The notes under the pieces: model-generated | Told to the model about the DNA's origin: nothing | Seen by the model: only the letters and a program-made list of their open reading frames with translations | The model's database searches: none | Translations under genes and position numbers: made by a program | Part shown: piece after piece, positions 37,701 through 50,265 of the stretch | Layout: every line of letters starts with the position of its first letter | Numbering within the stretch: the stretch's first letter is position 1 | Source: Muricea muricata | Lineage: Eukaryota > Cnidaria > Anthozoa > Malacalcyonacea > Plexauridae | Direction of reading: 5' to 3' | Assembly: GCA_963855995.1 (NCBI GenBank) | Contig: OY979727.1 | Span: 6,095,001-6,159,000, forward strand | Length of the DNA stretch: 64,000 nucleotides

Positions 37701-39638
37701 ATCGACTTATAACGGCAGTTTTTAGTTGATCATTTGAGCATGTTTTTACGCTCAAATCGCTTTAAAAGCGCTTAAAACGCGTTTTTAATGATTGTAAGAT
37801 CGTTTCTTTTCTGTCTCAAAGCAACTTGTAAGCTTCTCACGTCAACATGTTATTTTGCTCGTGACAATAGTTTGAGTGCCGAAAACATTATTCCTGACTT
37901 GCTAAGTTCTCTAGTTTCAATTTAGAAAGTCCCTTTTAGGTCCGTGATTGGAATATATCATTGCGCTCAACTCATTCAGTTTGACTCTGAAAACATCATT
38001 TTAAGCTCCAAAACGTTGCTGTGATCGATTTAAAACGGAAGTTTTTAGTTGATAATTTGAGCATGTTTTTACGCTCAAATCGCTTTCAAAGCGCTTAAAA
38101 CGCGTTTTTAATGATTCTAAGCTCGTTTTTGTTCTGTTTCGAGGTGGGTTGTAAGCTTCTCACTTCAACATGTTATTTTGCTCGTGACGATAATTTGAAT
38201 TCCGAAAACAGGATTCCTGACTTGCTAAGTTCTCCAACCTCCATTTAGAAAGTCCCTTTTAGGTCCGTGATTGCAATATATCATTGCGCTCAACTCGTTC
38301 AGTTTGGCCCTAAAAACATCATTTTAAGCTCCAAAACAGTGGCGTGATCGATTTAAGACGGCAGTTTTTAGTTGATCATTTGAGCATGTTTTTACGCTCA
38401 AATCGCTTTAAAAGCGCTTAAAACGCGTTTTTAATGATTCTAAGCTCGTTTCTTTTCTGTCTCAAAGCAAGTTGTAAGCTTCTCACTTCAACATGTTATT
38501 TTGCTCGTGACAATAGTTTGAGTGCCGAAAACATGATTCCTGACTTGCTAAGTTCTCTAGTTTCAATTTAGAAAGTCCCTTTTAGGTCCGTGATTGCAAT
38601 ATATCATTGCGCTCAACTCATTTAGTTTGGCCCTTAAAACATCTTTTTAAGCTCAAAAACGTTGCCGTGATCGATTTAAGACGGCAGTTATTAGTTGATA
38701 ATTTGAGCATGTTTTTACGCTCAAATCGCCTTAAAAGCGCTTAAAACGCGTTTTTAGTGGTTCTAAGATCGTTTCTGTTCTGTTTCGAGGTAGGTTGTAA
38801 GCTTCTCACTTCAACATGTTATTTTGCTCTTGACGATAGTTTGAGTGACGAAAACAGGATTCTTGACTTTCTAAGTTCTCCAACTTCCATTTAGAAAGTC
38901 CCTTTTAGGTCCGTGATTGCAATATATCATTGCACTCAACTCATTTAGTTTTGCCCTTAAAACATCATTTTAAGCTCCAAAACGTTGCCGTGATCGATTT
39001 AAGACGGCAGTTTTTAGTTGATAATTTGAGCATGTTTTTACGCTCAAATCGCTTTAAAAGCGTTTAAAACGCGTTTTTAATGATTCTAAGATCGTTTCTG
39101 TTCTGTTTCGAGGTGAATTGTAAGCTTCTCTTTTCAACATGGTATTTTGCTCGTGACGATAGTCTGAGTGCCGAAAACAGGATTCCTGACTTACTAAGTT
39201 CTCCAACTTCCATTTAGAAAGTCCCTTTTAGGTCCGTGATTGCTATATATCATTGCGCTCAACTCGTTTAGTTTGACTCTAAAAACATCATTTTAAGCTC
39301 CAAAACGTTGCCGTGATCGATTTAAGACGGAAGTTTTTAGTTGATAATTTGAGCATGTTTTTACGTTCAAATCGCTTTAAAAGCGCTTAAAACGCGTTTT
39401 TAATGATTCTAAGCTCGTTTCTGTTCTGTTTCAAGGTGGGTTGTAAGCTTCTCACTTCAACATGTTATTTTGCTCGTGACGATAATTTGAGTTCCGAAAA
39501 CAGGATTCCTGCCTTGCTAAGTTCTCCAACTTCCATTTAGAAAGTCCCTTTTAGGTCCGTGATTGCAATATATCATTGCGCTCAACTCGTCCAGTTTGGC
39601 CCTAAAAACATCATTTTAAGCTCTAAAACAGTGGCATG
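37701..39638 (+). repeat. Six-monomer derivative (A, B, C, D/E, F, G) closing the 7-mer array
   Basis: Starts at 37701, 38024, 38347, 38670, 38993 and 39316; length 1938 bp. The monomer at 38670 begins as D (CAGTTATTAG, GCTCTTGACG) and ends as E (TTTAGTTTTGCCCTTAAAAC near 38945), so one monomer was lost by fusing D to E. Here B reads TTTTTAGTTGATAA rather than TTTTTACTTGATAA. This fusion differs from the B/C fusion before the array. Confidence 0.85.
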
Positions 39639-40928
39639 ATCGATTTATAACGGCAGTTTTTAGTTGATCATTTGAGCATGTTTTTACGCTCAAATCGCTT
39701 TAAAAGCGCTTAAAACGCGTTTTTAATGATTGTAAGATCGTTTCTTTTCTGTCTCAAAGCAACTTGTAAGCTTCTCACGTCAACATGTTATTTTGCTCGT
39801 GACAATAGTTTGAGTGCCGAAAACATTATTCCTGACTTGCTAAGTTCTCTAGTTTCAATTTAGAAAGTCCCTTTTAGGTACGTGATTGGAATATATCATT
39901 GCGCTTAACTCATTCAGTTTGACTCTGAAAACATCATTTTAAGCTCCAAAACGTTGCTGTGATCGATTTATAACGGCAGTTTTTAGTTGATCATTTGAGC
40001 ATGTTTTTACGCTCAAATCGCTTTAAAAGCGCTTAAAACGCGTTTTTAATGATTCTAAGCTCGTTTCTTTTCTGTCTCAAAGCAAGTTGTAAGCTTCTCA
40101 CTTCAACATGTTATTTTGCTCGTGACAATAGTTTGAGTGCCGAAAACATGATTCCTGACTTGCTAAGTTCTCTAGTTTCAATTTAGAAAGTCCCTTTTAG
40201 GTGCGTGATTGCAATATATCATTGCCTCAACTCATTCAGTTTGGCCCTTAAAACATCATTTTAAGCTCAAAAACGTTGCCGTGATCGATTTAAGACGGCA
40301 GTTATTAGTTGATAATTTGAGCATGTTTTTACGCTCAAATCGCTTTAAAAGCGCTTAAAACGCGTTTTTAGTGGTTCTAAGATCGTTTCTGTTCTGTTTC
40401 GAGGTAGGTTGTAAGCTTCTCACTTCAACATGTTATTTTGCTCTTGACGATAGTTTGAGTGACGAAAACAGGATTCTTGACTTTCTAAGTTCTCCAACTT
40501 CCATTTAGAAAGTCCCTTTTAGGTCCGTAATTGCAATATATCATTGCGCTTAACTCGTTCAGTTGGGCCCTGAAAAAATAATTTCAAGCTCTAAAACGTT
40601 TGCGTGATCGATTTAAGACGGCAGTTTTTAGTAGATCATTTGAGCATGTTTTTACGCTAAAATCGCTTCAAAGCGCTTAAAACGCGTTTTTAATGCTTCT
40701 AAGATCGTTTCTTTTCTGTTTCAAAGTAAGTTGTAAGCTTCTAACTTCAACATGTCAATTTGCTCGTGACAATAATTTGAGTGCGGAAAACATGATTCCT
40801 GACTTGCTAAGTTCTCTAATTTCCATTTAGAAAGTCCCTTTTAAATCCGTGATTGCAATATATCATTGCGCTCAACTCATTCAGTTTTGCCCTTAAAACA
40901 TCATTTTAAGCTCCAAAACGTTGCCGTG
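39639..40928 (+). repeat. A, A/C hybrid, D, E monomers
   Basis: Starts at 39639, 39962, 40284 and 40607. The 39962 monomer begins as A (TTTATAACGGCAG) and ends as C (AAGCTCGTTTC, GCAAGTTG), removing B. It is 322 bp because ATTGCGCTC has become ATTGCCTC. The matching region at 57344-58956 has five monomers and retains B. Confidence 0.8.
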
Positions 40929-42542
40929 ATCGATTTAAGACGACAGTTTTTAGTTGATAATTGAGCATGTTTTTACGCTCAAATCGCTTTAAAAGCACTT
41001 AAAACGCGTTTTTAATGATTCTAAGATCGTTTCTGTTCTGTTTCGAGGTGGGTTGTAAGCTTCTCTTTTCAACATGGTATTTTGCTCGTGACGATAGTCT
41101 GAGTGCCGAAAACATGATTCCTGAGTTACTAAGTTCTCCAACTTCCATTTAGAAAGTCCCTTTTAGGTCTGTGATTGCAATATATCATTGCGCTCAACTC
41201 GTCCAGTTTGGCCCTAAAAACACCATTTTAAGCTCTAAAACAGTGGCATGATCGATTTATAACGGCCGTTTTTAGTTGATCATTTGAGCATGTTTTTACG
41301 CTCAAATCGCTTTAAAAGCGCTTAAAACGCGTTTTTAATGATTGTAAGATCGTTTCTTTTTTGTCTCAAAGCAACTTGTAAGCTTCTCACTTCAACATGT
41401 TATTTTGCTTGTGACAATAGTTTGAGTGCCGAAAACATGATTCCTGACTTGCTAAGTTCTCTAGTTTCAATTTAGAAAGTCCCTTTTAGCTCCGTGATTG
41501 CAATATATCATTGCGCTCAACTCATTCAGTTTGGCCCTTAAAACATCATTTTAAGCTCCAAAACGTTGCCGTGATCGATTTAAGACTGCAGTTATTAGTT
41601 GATAATTTGAGCATGTTTTTACGCTCAAATCGCTTTAAAAGCGCTTAAAACCCGTTTTTAGTGGTTCTAAGATCGTTTCTGTTCTGTTTCGAGGTAGGTT
41701 GTAAGCTTCTCACTTCAACATGTTATTTTGCTCTTGACGATAGTTTGAGTGACGAAAACAGGATTCCTGACTTACTAAGTTCTCCAACTTCCATTTAGAA
41801 AGTCCCTTTTACGTCCATGATTGCAATATATCATTGCGCTGAACTCGTTCAGTATTGCTCTAAAAACATCATTTTAAGCTCTAAAACAGTGGCGTGATCG
41901 ATTTAAGACGGCAGTTTTTAGTTGATAATTTGAGCATGTTTTTACGCTCAAATCGCTTCAAAAGCCCTTAAAACGCGTTTTTAATGATTGTAAGATCGTT
42001 TCTTTTCTGTCTCAAAGCAAGTTGTAAGCTTCTCACTTCAACATGTTATTTTCCTCGTGACAATAGTTTGAGTGCCGAAAACATGATCCCTGACTTGCTA
42101 AGTTCTCTAATTTCCATTTAGAAAGTCCCTTCTAGGTCCGTGACTGCAATATATCATTGCGCTCAACTCGTTAAGTTTTGGCCCTGAAAACATCATTTTA
42201 AGCTCTAAAACGTTGGCGTGATCGATTTAAGACGGAAGTTTTTAGTAGATCATTTGACCATGTTTTTACGCTAAAATCGCTTCAAAGCGCTTAAAACGCG
42301 TTTTTAATGCTTCTAAGATCGTTTCTTTTCTGTTTCAAAGTAAGTTGTAAGCTTCTAACTTCAACATGTCAATTTGCTCGTGACAATAATTTGAGTGCGG
42401 AAAACGTGATTCCTGACTTGCTAAGTTCTCTAATTTCCATTTAGAAAGTCCCTTTTAAATCCGTGATTGCAATATATCATTGCGCTCAACTCATTCAGTT
42501 TTGCCCTTAAAACATCATTTTAAGCTCCAAAACGTTGCCGTG
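40929..42542 (+). repeat. Five-monomer HOR (1614 bp: F A' T K E'), copy 1
   Basis: Starts at 40929, 41251, 41574, 41897 and 42221. F here has GACGACAG and a one-base loss (GATAATTGAGC, 322 bp); A' has AACGGCCG; T has CTGCAGTTATTAG; K has GATCCCTGAC; E' has TAGTAGATCATTTGACC. The unit recurs 1614 bp later and again at 58957-60570. Confidence 0.88.
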
Positions 42543-44156
42543 ATCGATTTAAGACGACAGTTTTTAGTTGATAATTGAGCATGTTTTTACGCTCAAATCG
42601 CTTTAAAAGCACTTAAAACGCGTTTTTAATGATTCTAAGATCGTTTCTGTTCTGTTTCGAGGTGGGTTGTAAGCTTCTCTTTTCAACATGGTATTTTGCT
42701 CGTGACGATAGTCTGAGTGCCGAAAACATGATTCCTGAGTTACTAAGTTCTCCAACTTCCATTTAGAAAGTCCCTTTTAGGTCTGTGATTGCAATATATC
42801 ATTGCGCTCAACTCGTCCAGTTTGGCCCTAAAAACACCATTTTAAGCTCTAAAACAGTGGCATGATCGATTTATAACGGCCGTTTTTAGTTGATCATTTG
42901 AGCATGTTTTTACGCTCAAATCGCTTTAAAAGCGCTTAAAACGCGTTTTTAATGATTGTAAGATCGTTTCTTTTTTGTCTCAAAGCAACTTGTAAGCTTC
43001 TCACTTCAACATGTTATTTTGCTTGTGACAATAGTTTGAGTGCCGAAAACATGATTCCTGACTTGCTAAGTTCTCTAGTTTCAATTTAGAAAGTCCCTTT
43101 TAGCTCCGTGATTGCAATATATCATTGCGCTCAACTCATTCAGTTTGGCCCTTAAAACATCATTTTAAGCTCCAAAACGTTGCCGTGATCGATTTAAGAC
43201 TGCAGTTATTAGTTGATAATTTGAGCATGTTTTTACGCTCAAATCGCTTTAAAAGCGCTTAAAACCCGTTTTTAGTGGTTCTAAGATCGTTTCTGTTCTG
43301 TTTCGAGGTAGGTTGTAAGCTTCTCACTTCAACATGTTATTTTGCTCTTGACGATAGTTTGAGTGACGAAAACAGGATTCCTGACTTACTAAGTTCTCCA
43401 ACTTCCATTTAGAAAGTCCCTTTTACGTCCATGATTGCAATATATCATTGCGCTGAACTCGTTCAGTATTGCTCTAAAAACATCATTTTAAGCTCTAAAA
43501 CAGTGGCGTGATCGATTTAAGACGGCAGTTTTTAGTTGATAATTTGAGCATGTTTTTACGCTCAAATCGCTTCAAAAGCCCTTAAAACGCGTTTTTAATG
43601 ATTGTAAGATCGTTTCTTTTCTGTCTCAAAGCAAGTTGTAAGCTTCTCACTTCAACATGTTATTTTCCTCGTGACAATAGTTTGAGTGCCGAAAACATGA
43701 TCCCTGACTTGCTAAGTTCTCTAATTTCCATTTAGAAAGTCCCTTCTAGGTCCGTGACTGCAATATATCATTGCGCTCAACTCGTTAAGTTTTGGCCCTG
43801 AAAACATCATTTTAAGCTCTAAAACGTTGGCGTGATCGATTTAAGACGGAAGTTTTTAGTAGATCATTTGACCATGTTTTTACGCTAAAATCGCTTCAAA
43901 GCGCTTAAAACGCGTTTTTAATGCTTCTAAGATCGTTTCTTTTCTGTTTCAAAGTAAGTTGTAAGCTTCTAACTTCAACATGTCAATTTGCTCGTGACAA
44001 TAATTTGAGTGCGGAAAACATGATTCCTGACTTGCTAAGTTCTCTAATTTCCATTTAGAAAGTCCCTTTTAAATCCGTGATTGCAATATATCATTGCGCT
44101 CAACTCATTCAGTTTTGCCCTTAAAACATCATTTTAAGCTCCAAAACGTTGCCGTG
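42543..44156 (+). repeat. Five-monomer HOR (1614 bp), copy 2
   Basis: Starts at 42543, 42865, 43188, 43511 and 43835, each exactly 1614 bp after copy 1. By eye the two differ only at isolated bases, e.g. GGAAAACGTG near 42400 versus GGAAAACATG near 44015. Downstream the series changes to an F/N hybrid at 44157. Confidence 0.88.
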
Positions 44157-45124
44157 ATCGATTTAAGACGGCAGTTTTTAGTTGATAATTTGAGCATGTT
44201 TTTACGCTCAAATCGCTTTAAAAGCGCTTAAAACGCGTTTTTAATGATTCTAAGCTCGTTTCTGTTCTGTTTCGAGGTGGGTTGTAAGCTTCTCTTTTCA
44301 ACATGGTATTTTGCTCGTGACGATAGTCTGAGTGCCGAAAACATGATTCCTGACTTACTAAGTTCTCCAACTTCCATTTAGAAAGTCCCTTTTAGGTCCG
44401 TGATTGCAATATATCATTGCGCTCAACTCGTTAAGTGTTGGCCCTGAAAACATCATTTTAAGCTCTAAAACGTTGCCGTGATCGATTTAAGACGGCAGTT
44501 TTTAGTTGATAATTTGAGCATGTTTTTACGCTAAAATTGCTTCAAAATCGCTTAAATCGCGTTTTTAATGATTCCAAGATCGTTTCTTTTCTGTTTCAAA
44601 GTAAGTTGCAAGCTTCTCACCTCAACATGTTATTTTGCTCGTGACGATAGTTTGAGTGCTGAAAACAGGATTCCTGACTTACTAAGTTCTCCAACTTCCA
44701 TTTAGAAAGTCCCTTTTTGATCCGTATTGCAGTTTATCATTGGGCTCAACTCGTTCAGTTTGGCCCTCAAAACATCATTTTAAGCTCTAAAACGTAGCCG
44801 TCATCGATTTAACGCGGAAGTTTTTAGTTGAAAATTTGAACATATTTTTACGCTCAAATCGCTTTAAAAGCCCTGAAAACACGTTTTTAATTATTCTAAG
44901 ATCGTTTATTTTCTGTCTCAAAGCATGTTGTAAGCTTCTCACTCAACATGTTATTTTGCTCGTGACAATAGTTTTAGTTCCGAAAACATGATTCCTGACT
45001 TGCTAAGTTCTCTAGTTACCATTTAGAAAGTCGCTTTTAGGTCCGTGATTGCAATATATCATTGCGCTCAACTCGTTCAATTTGGCCCTGAAAACATCAT
45101 TTTATGCTCTAAAACGTTGGCATG

Positions 45125-45421
45125 ATCGATTTAAGGCGGCAGTTTTTAGTATATCATTTGAGCATGTTTTTACGCTCAAATCGCTTCAAAAGCGCTTAAA
45201 ACGCGTTTTTAATGATTCTAAGATCGTTTCTGTTCTGTTTCGAAGTGGGTTGTAAGCTTCTCACTTCAACATGTTATTTTCCTCGTGACAATAGTTTGAG
45301 TGCGGAAAACATGATTCCTGACTTGCTAAGTTCACTAATTTCCATTTAGAAAGTCCCTTTTAGCTCCGTGATTGCAATATATCATTGCGCTCAACTCATT
45401 AAGCTCTAAAACGTTAGCGTG
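45125..45421 (+). repeat. Short 297-bp monomer on R background
   Basis: It begins as R (TTAAGGCGG, TTTAGTATATC) but has the CTCATTAAGCTC tail otherwise seen in short T monomers. As in the T case it is followed by a U monomer (45422). The HindIII site, lost in other R monomers (GTAAACTTC), is present because of the internal patch. Confidence 0.85.
45203..45262 (+). other. Probable conversion patch inside an R monomer
   Basis: From about 45203 to 45262 the sequence matches type M (GATTCTAAGATCG, TTTCGAAGTGGG, AAGCTTCTCAC). Both flanks match the R monomers at 54464 and 63476, including TTTTCCTCGTGAC and TTCACTAATTTCC downstream. A short block of one type inside another, with the flanks unchanged, is the expected trace of gene conversion or a double exchange. 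Confidence 0.7.
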
Positions 45422-47359
45422 ATCGATTTAAGACGGCAGTTTTTAGTTGATCATTTGAGCATGTTTTTACGCTCAAATCGCTTTAAAAGCCCTTAAAAAG
45501 CGTTTTTAATGATTGTAGGATCGTTTCTTTTCTGTTTCAAAGCAAGTTGTAAGTTTCTCACTTCAACATGTTATTTTGCCCGTGACCATAGTTTGACTGC
45601 CGAAAACATGATTCCTGACTTGCTAAGTTCTCTAATTTCCATTTAGAAAGTCCCTTTTAACTCCGTGATTGCAATATATCATTGCGCTCAACTCCTTCAG
45701 TTTGGCCCTAAAAACATCATTTTAAGCTCTAAAACGTTGGCGTGATCGATTTAAGACGGCAGTTTTTAATTGATCGTTTGAGCAAGTTTTTAGGCTCAAA
45801 TCGCTTCAAAAGCGCTTAAAACGCGTTTTTAATGATTGTAAGATCGTTTCTTTTCTGTCTCAAAGCAAGTTGTAAGCTTCTCACTTCAACATGTTATTTT
45901 GCTCGTGACAATAGTTTGAGTGCCGAAAACATGATTCCTGACTTGCTAAGTTCTCTAGTTTCAATTTAGAAAGTCCCTTTTAGGTCCGTGATTGCAATAT
46001 ATCATTGCGCTCAACTCATTCAGTTTGGTCCTTAAAACATCATTTTAAGCTCCAAAACGTTGCCGTGATCGATTTAAGACTGCAGTTATTAGTTGATAAT
46101 TTGAGCATGTTTTTACGCTCAAATCGCTTTAAAAGCGCTTAAAACCCGTTTTTAGTGGTTCTAAGATCGTTTCTGTTCTGTTTCGAGGTAGGTTGTAAGC
46201 TTCTCACTTCAACATGTTATTTTGCTCTTGACGATAGTTTGAGTGACGAAAACAGGATTCCTGACTTACTAAGTTCTCCAACTTCCATTTAGAAAGTCCC
46301 TTTTAATTCGGTGATTGCAATATATCATTGCGCTCAACTCGTTCAGTTGGGTCCTCAAAAAATCATTTTAAGCTCCAAAACGTTGCCGTGATCGATTTAA
46401 GACGGCAGTTTTTAGTTGATAATTTGAGCATGTTTTTACGCTCAAATCGCTTTAAAAGCGCTTAAAACGCGTTTTTAATGCTTCTAAGATCGTTTCTTTT
46501 CTGTTTCAAAGTAAGTTGTAAGCTTCTAACTTCAACATGTTATTTTGCTCGTGACAATAATTTGAATGCAGAAAACATGATTTCTGACTTGCTAAGTTCT
46601 CTAATTTCCATTTAGAAAGTCCCTTTTAATTCCGTGATTACAATATATCATTGCGCTCAACTCATTCAGTTTTGCCCTTAAAACATCATTTTAAGCTCCA
46701 AAACGTTGCCGTGATCGATTTAAGACGGCAGTTTTTAGTTGATAATTTGAGCATGTTTTTACGCTCAAATCGCTTTAAAAGCGCTTAAAACGCGTTTTTA
46801 ATGCTTCTAAAATCGTTTCTTTTCTGTTTCAAAGTAAGTTGTAAGCTTCTAACTTCAACATGTTATTTTGCTCGTGACAATAATTTGAATGCGGAAAACA
46901 TGATTCCTGACTTGCTAAGTTCTCTAATTTCCATTTAGAAAGTCCCTTTTAATTCCAAGATTGCAATATATCATTGCGCTCAACTCATTCAGTTTTGCCC
47001 TTAAAACAACATTTTAAGCTCCAAAACGTTGCCGTGATCGATTTAAGACGGCAGTTTTTAGTTGATAATTTGAGCATGTTTTTAAGCTCAAATCGCTTTA
47101 AAAGCGCTTAAAACGCGTTTTTAATGCTTCTAAGATCGTTTCTTTTCTGTTTCAAAGTAAGTTGTAAGCTTCTAACTTCAACATGTTATTTTGCTCGTGA
47201 CAATAATTTGAATGCGGAAAACATGATTCCTGACTTGCTAAGTTCTCTAATTTCCATTTAGAAAGTCCCTTTTAATTCCGTGATTGCAATATATCATTGC
47301 GCTCAACTCATTCAGTTTTGCCCTTAAAACATTATTTTAAGCTCTAAAACAGTGGCATG
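45422..47359 (+). repeat. U S T V V V block, third location
   Basis: Starts at 45422 (U), 45745 (S), 46068 (T), 46391, 46714 and 47037 (V). It keeps the S monomer that is missing at 20265-21879 but also has three V monomers instead of four. Small differences include TTTGGTCC near 46025 and TTTTTAAGCTC near 47083. Confidence 0.82.
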
Positions 47360-50265
47360 ATCGATTTATAACGGCAGTTTTTAGTTGATCATTTGAGCAT
47401 GTTTTTACGCTCAAATCGCTTTAAAAGCGCTTAAAACGCGTTTTTAATGATTCTAAGATCGTTTCTGTTCTGTTTCGAGGATGGTTGTAAGCTTCTCTTT
47501 TCAACATGGTATTTTGCTCGTGACGATAGTCTGAGTGCGGAAAACATGATTCCTGACTTGCTAAGTTCTCAAACTTCCATTTAGAAAGTCCCTTTTAGGT
47601 CCGTGATTGCTATATATCATTGCGCTCAACTCGTTTAGTTTGACTCTGAAAACATCATTTTAAGCTCCAAAACGTTGCCGCGATCGATTTAAGACGGAAG
47701 TTTTTAGTTGATAATTTGAGCATGTTTTTACGCTCAAATCGCTTTAAAAGCGCTTAAAACGCGTTTTTAATGATTCTAAGCTCGTTTCTGTTCTGTTTCG
47801 AGGTGGGTTGTAAGCTTCTCACTTCAACATGTTATTTTGCTCGTGACGATAATTTGAGTTCCGAAAACAGGATTCCTGACTTGCTAAGTTCTCTAATTTC
47901 CATTTAGAAAGTCCCTTTTAATTCAATGATTGCAATATATCATTGCGCTCAACTCATTCAGTTTTGCCCTTAAAACATCATTTTAAGCTCCAAAACGTTG
48001 CCGTGATCGATTTAAGACGGCAGTTTTTAGTTGATAATTTGAGCATGTTTTTACGCTCAAATCGCTTTAAAAGCGCTTAAAACGCGTTTTTAATGATTCT
48101 AAGATCGTTTCTGTTCTGTTTCGAGGTGGGTTGTTAGCTTCTCTTTTCAACATGGTATTTTGCTCGTGACGATAGTCTGAGTGCCGAAAACAGGATTCCT
48201 GACTTACTAAGTTCTCCAACTTCCATTTAGAAAGTCCCTTTTAGGTCCGTGATTGCTATATATCATTGCGCTCAACTCGTTTAGTTTGACTCTGAAAACA
48301 TCATTTTAAGCTCCAAAACGTTGCCGTGATCGATTTAAGACGGAAGTTTTTAGATGATAATTTGAGCATGTTTTTACGCTCAAATCGCTTTAAAAGCGCT
48401 TAAAACGCGTTTTTAATGATTCTAAGTTCGTTTCTGTTCTGTTTCGAGGTGGGTTGTAAGCTTCTCACTTCAACATGTTATTTTGCTCGTGACGATAATT
48501 TGAGTTCCGAAAACAGGATTCCTGACTTACTAAGTTCTCCAACTTCCATTTAGAAAGTCGCTTTTAGGTCCGTGATTGCAATATATCATTGCGCTCAACT
48601 CATTCAGTTTTGCCCTTAAAACATCATTTTAAGCTCCAAAACGTTGCCGTGATCGATTTAAGACGGCAGTTTTTAGTTGATAATTTGAGCATGTTTTTAC
48701 GCTCAAATCGCTTTAAAAGCGCTTAAAACGCGTTTTTAATGATTCTAAGATCGTTTCTGTTCTGTTTCGAGGTGGGTTGTAAGCTTCTCTTTTCAACATG
48801 GTATTTTGCTCGTGACGATAGTCTGAGTGTCGAAAACAGGATTCCTGACTTACTAAGTTCTCCAACTTCCATTTAGAAAGTCCCTTTTAGGTCCGTGATT
48901 GCTATATATCATTGCGCTCAACTCGTTTAGTTTGACTCTGAAAACATCATTTTAAGCTCCAAAACGTTGCCGTGATCGATTTAAGACGGAAGTTTTTAGT
49001 TGATAATTTGAGCATGTTTTTACGCTCAAATCGCTTTAAAAGCGCTTAAAACGCATTTTTAATGATTCTAAGCTCGTTTCTGTTCTGTTTCGAGGTGGGT
49101 TGTAAGCTTCTCACTTCAACATGTTATTTTGCTCGTGACAATAATTTGAGTTCCGAAAACAGGATTCCTGACTTACTAAGTTCTCCAACTTCCATTTATA
49201 AAGTCGCTTTTAGGTCCGTGATTGCAATATATCATTGCGCTCAACTCGTTCAGTTGGGCCCTGAAAAAATCATTTTAAGCTCTAAAACGTTGGCGTGATC
49301 GATTTAAGACGGCAGTTTTTAGTAGATCATTTGACCATGTTTTTACGCTAAAATCGCTTCAAAGCACTTAAAACGCGTTTTTAATGCTTCTAAGATCGTT
49401 TCTTTTCTGTTTCAAAGTAAGTTGTAAGCTTCTAACTTCAACATGTCAATTTGCTCGTGACAATAATTTGAGTGCGGAAAACATGATTCCTGACTTGCTA
49501 AGTTCTCTAATTTCCATTTAGAAAGTCCCTTTTAAATCCGTGATTGCAATATATCATTGCGCTCAACTCATTCAGTTTTGCCCTTAAAACATCATTTTAA
49601 GCTCCAAAACGTTGCCGTGATCGATTTAAGACGGCAGTTTTTAGTTGATAATTTGAGCATGTTTTTACGCTCAAATCGCTTTAAAAGCGCTTAAAACACG
49701 TTTTTAATAATTCTAAGATCGTTTCTGTTCTGTTTCGAGGTGGGTTGTAAGCTTCTCTTTTCAACATGGTATTTTGCTCGTGACGATAGTCTGAGTGCCG
49801 AAAACTTGATTCCTGACTTACTAAGTTCTCCAACTTCCATTTAGAAAGTCCCTTTTAGGTCCGTGATTGCTATATATCATTGCGCTCAACTCGTTTAGTT
49901 TGACTCTGAAAACATCATTTTAAGCTCCAAAACGTTGCCGTGATCGATTTAAGACGGAAGTTTTTAGTTGATAATTTGAGCATGTTTTTACGCTCAAATC
50001 GCTTTAAAAGCGCTTAAAAGGCGTTTTTAATGATTCTAAGCTCGTTTCTGTTCTGTTTCGAGGTGGGTTGTAAGCTTCTCACTTCAACATGTTATTTTGC
50101 TCGTGACGATAATTTGAGTTCCGAAAACAGGATTCTTGACTTGCTAAGTTCTCCAACTTCAATTTAGAAAGTCCCTTTTAATTCCGTGATTGCAATATAT
50201 CATTGCGCTCAACTCGTCCAGTTTGGCCCTAAAAACATCATTTTAAGCTCTAAAACAGTGGCGTG
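47360..50265 (+). repeat. F-G dimeric region, second copy
   Basis: Starts at 47360 (A/F), 47683 G, 48006 F, 48329 G, 48652 F, 48975 G, 49298 E, 49620 F and 49943 G. From 47683 it matches 22526-25108 at a constant offset of 25157 bp; only the F monomer at 22203 has no counterpart. The 48975 monomer holds CATTTATAAAGTCG near 49193, a change I saw nowhere else. Confidence 0.83.

Larger units (their letters stand above)
44157..45421 (+). repeat. F/N hybrid, P, Q, R(short, patched) monomers
   Basis: Starts at 44157 (324 bp), 44481, 44803 and 45125. The first begins like F (CTTCTCTTTTCAACATGG) and ends like N (TTAAGTGTTGGCCC). P, Q and R then match 53820-54760 at an offset of 9339 bp and 62832-63772 at 18351 bp. 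The R monomer carries a foreign internal patch (45203-45262). Confidence 0.8.

Noticed and set aside
49062-49298. 78-residue open frame starting with ATG
   Set aside because: It lies within one G monomer of the satellite and is closed by stops in sister G monomers. No domain or codon signature is visible; it is a chance frame.
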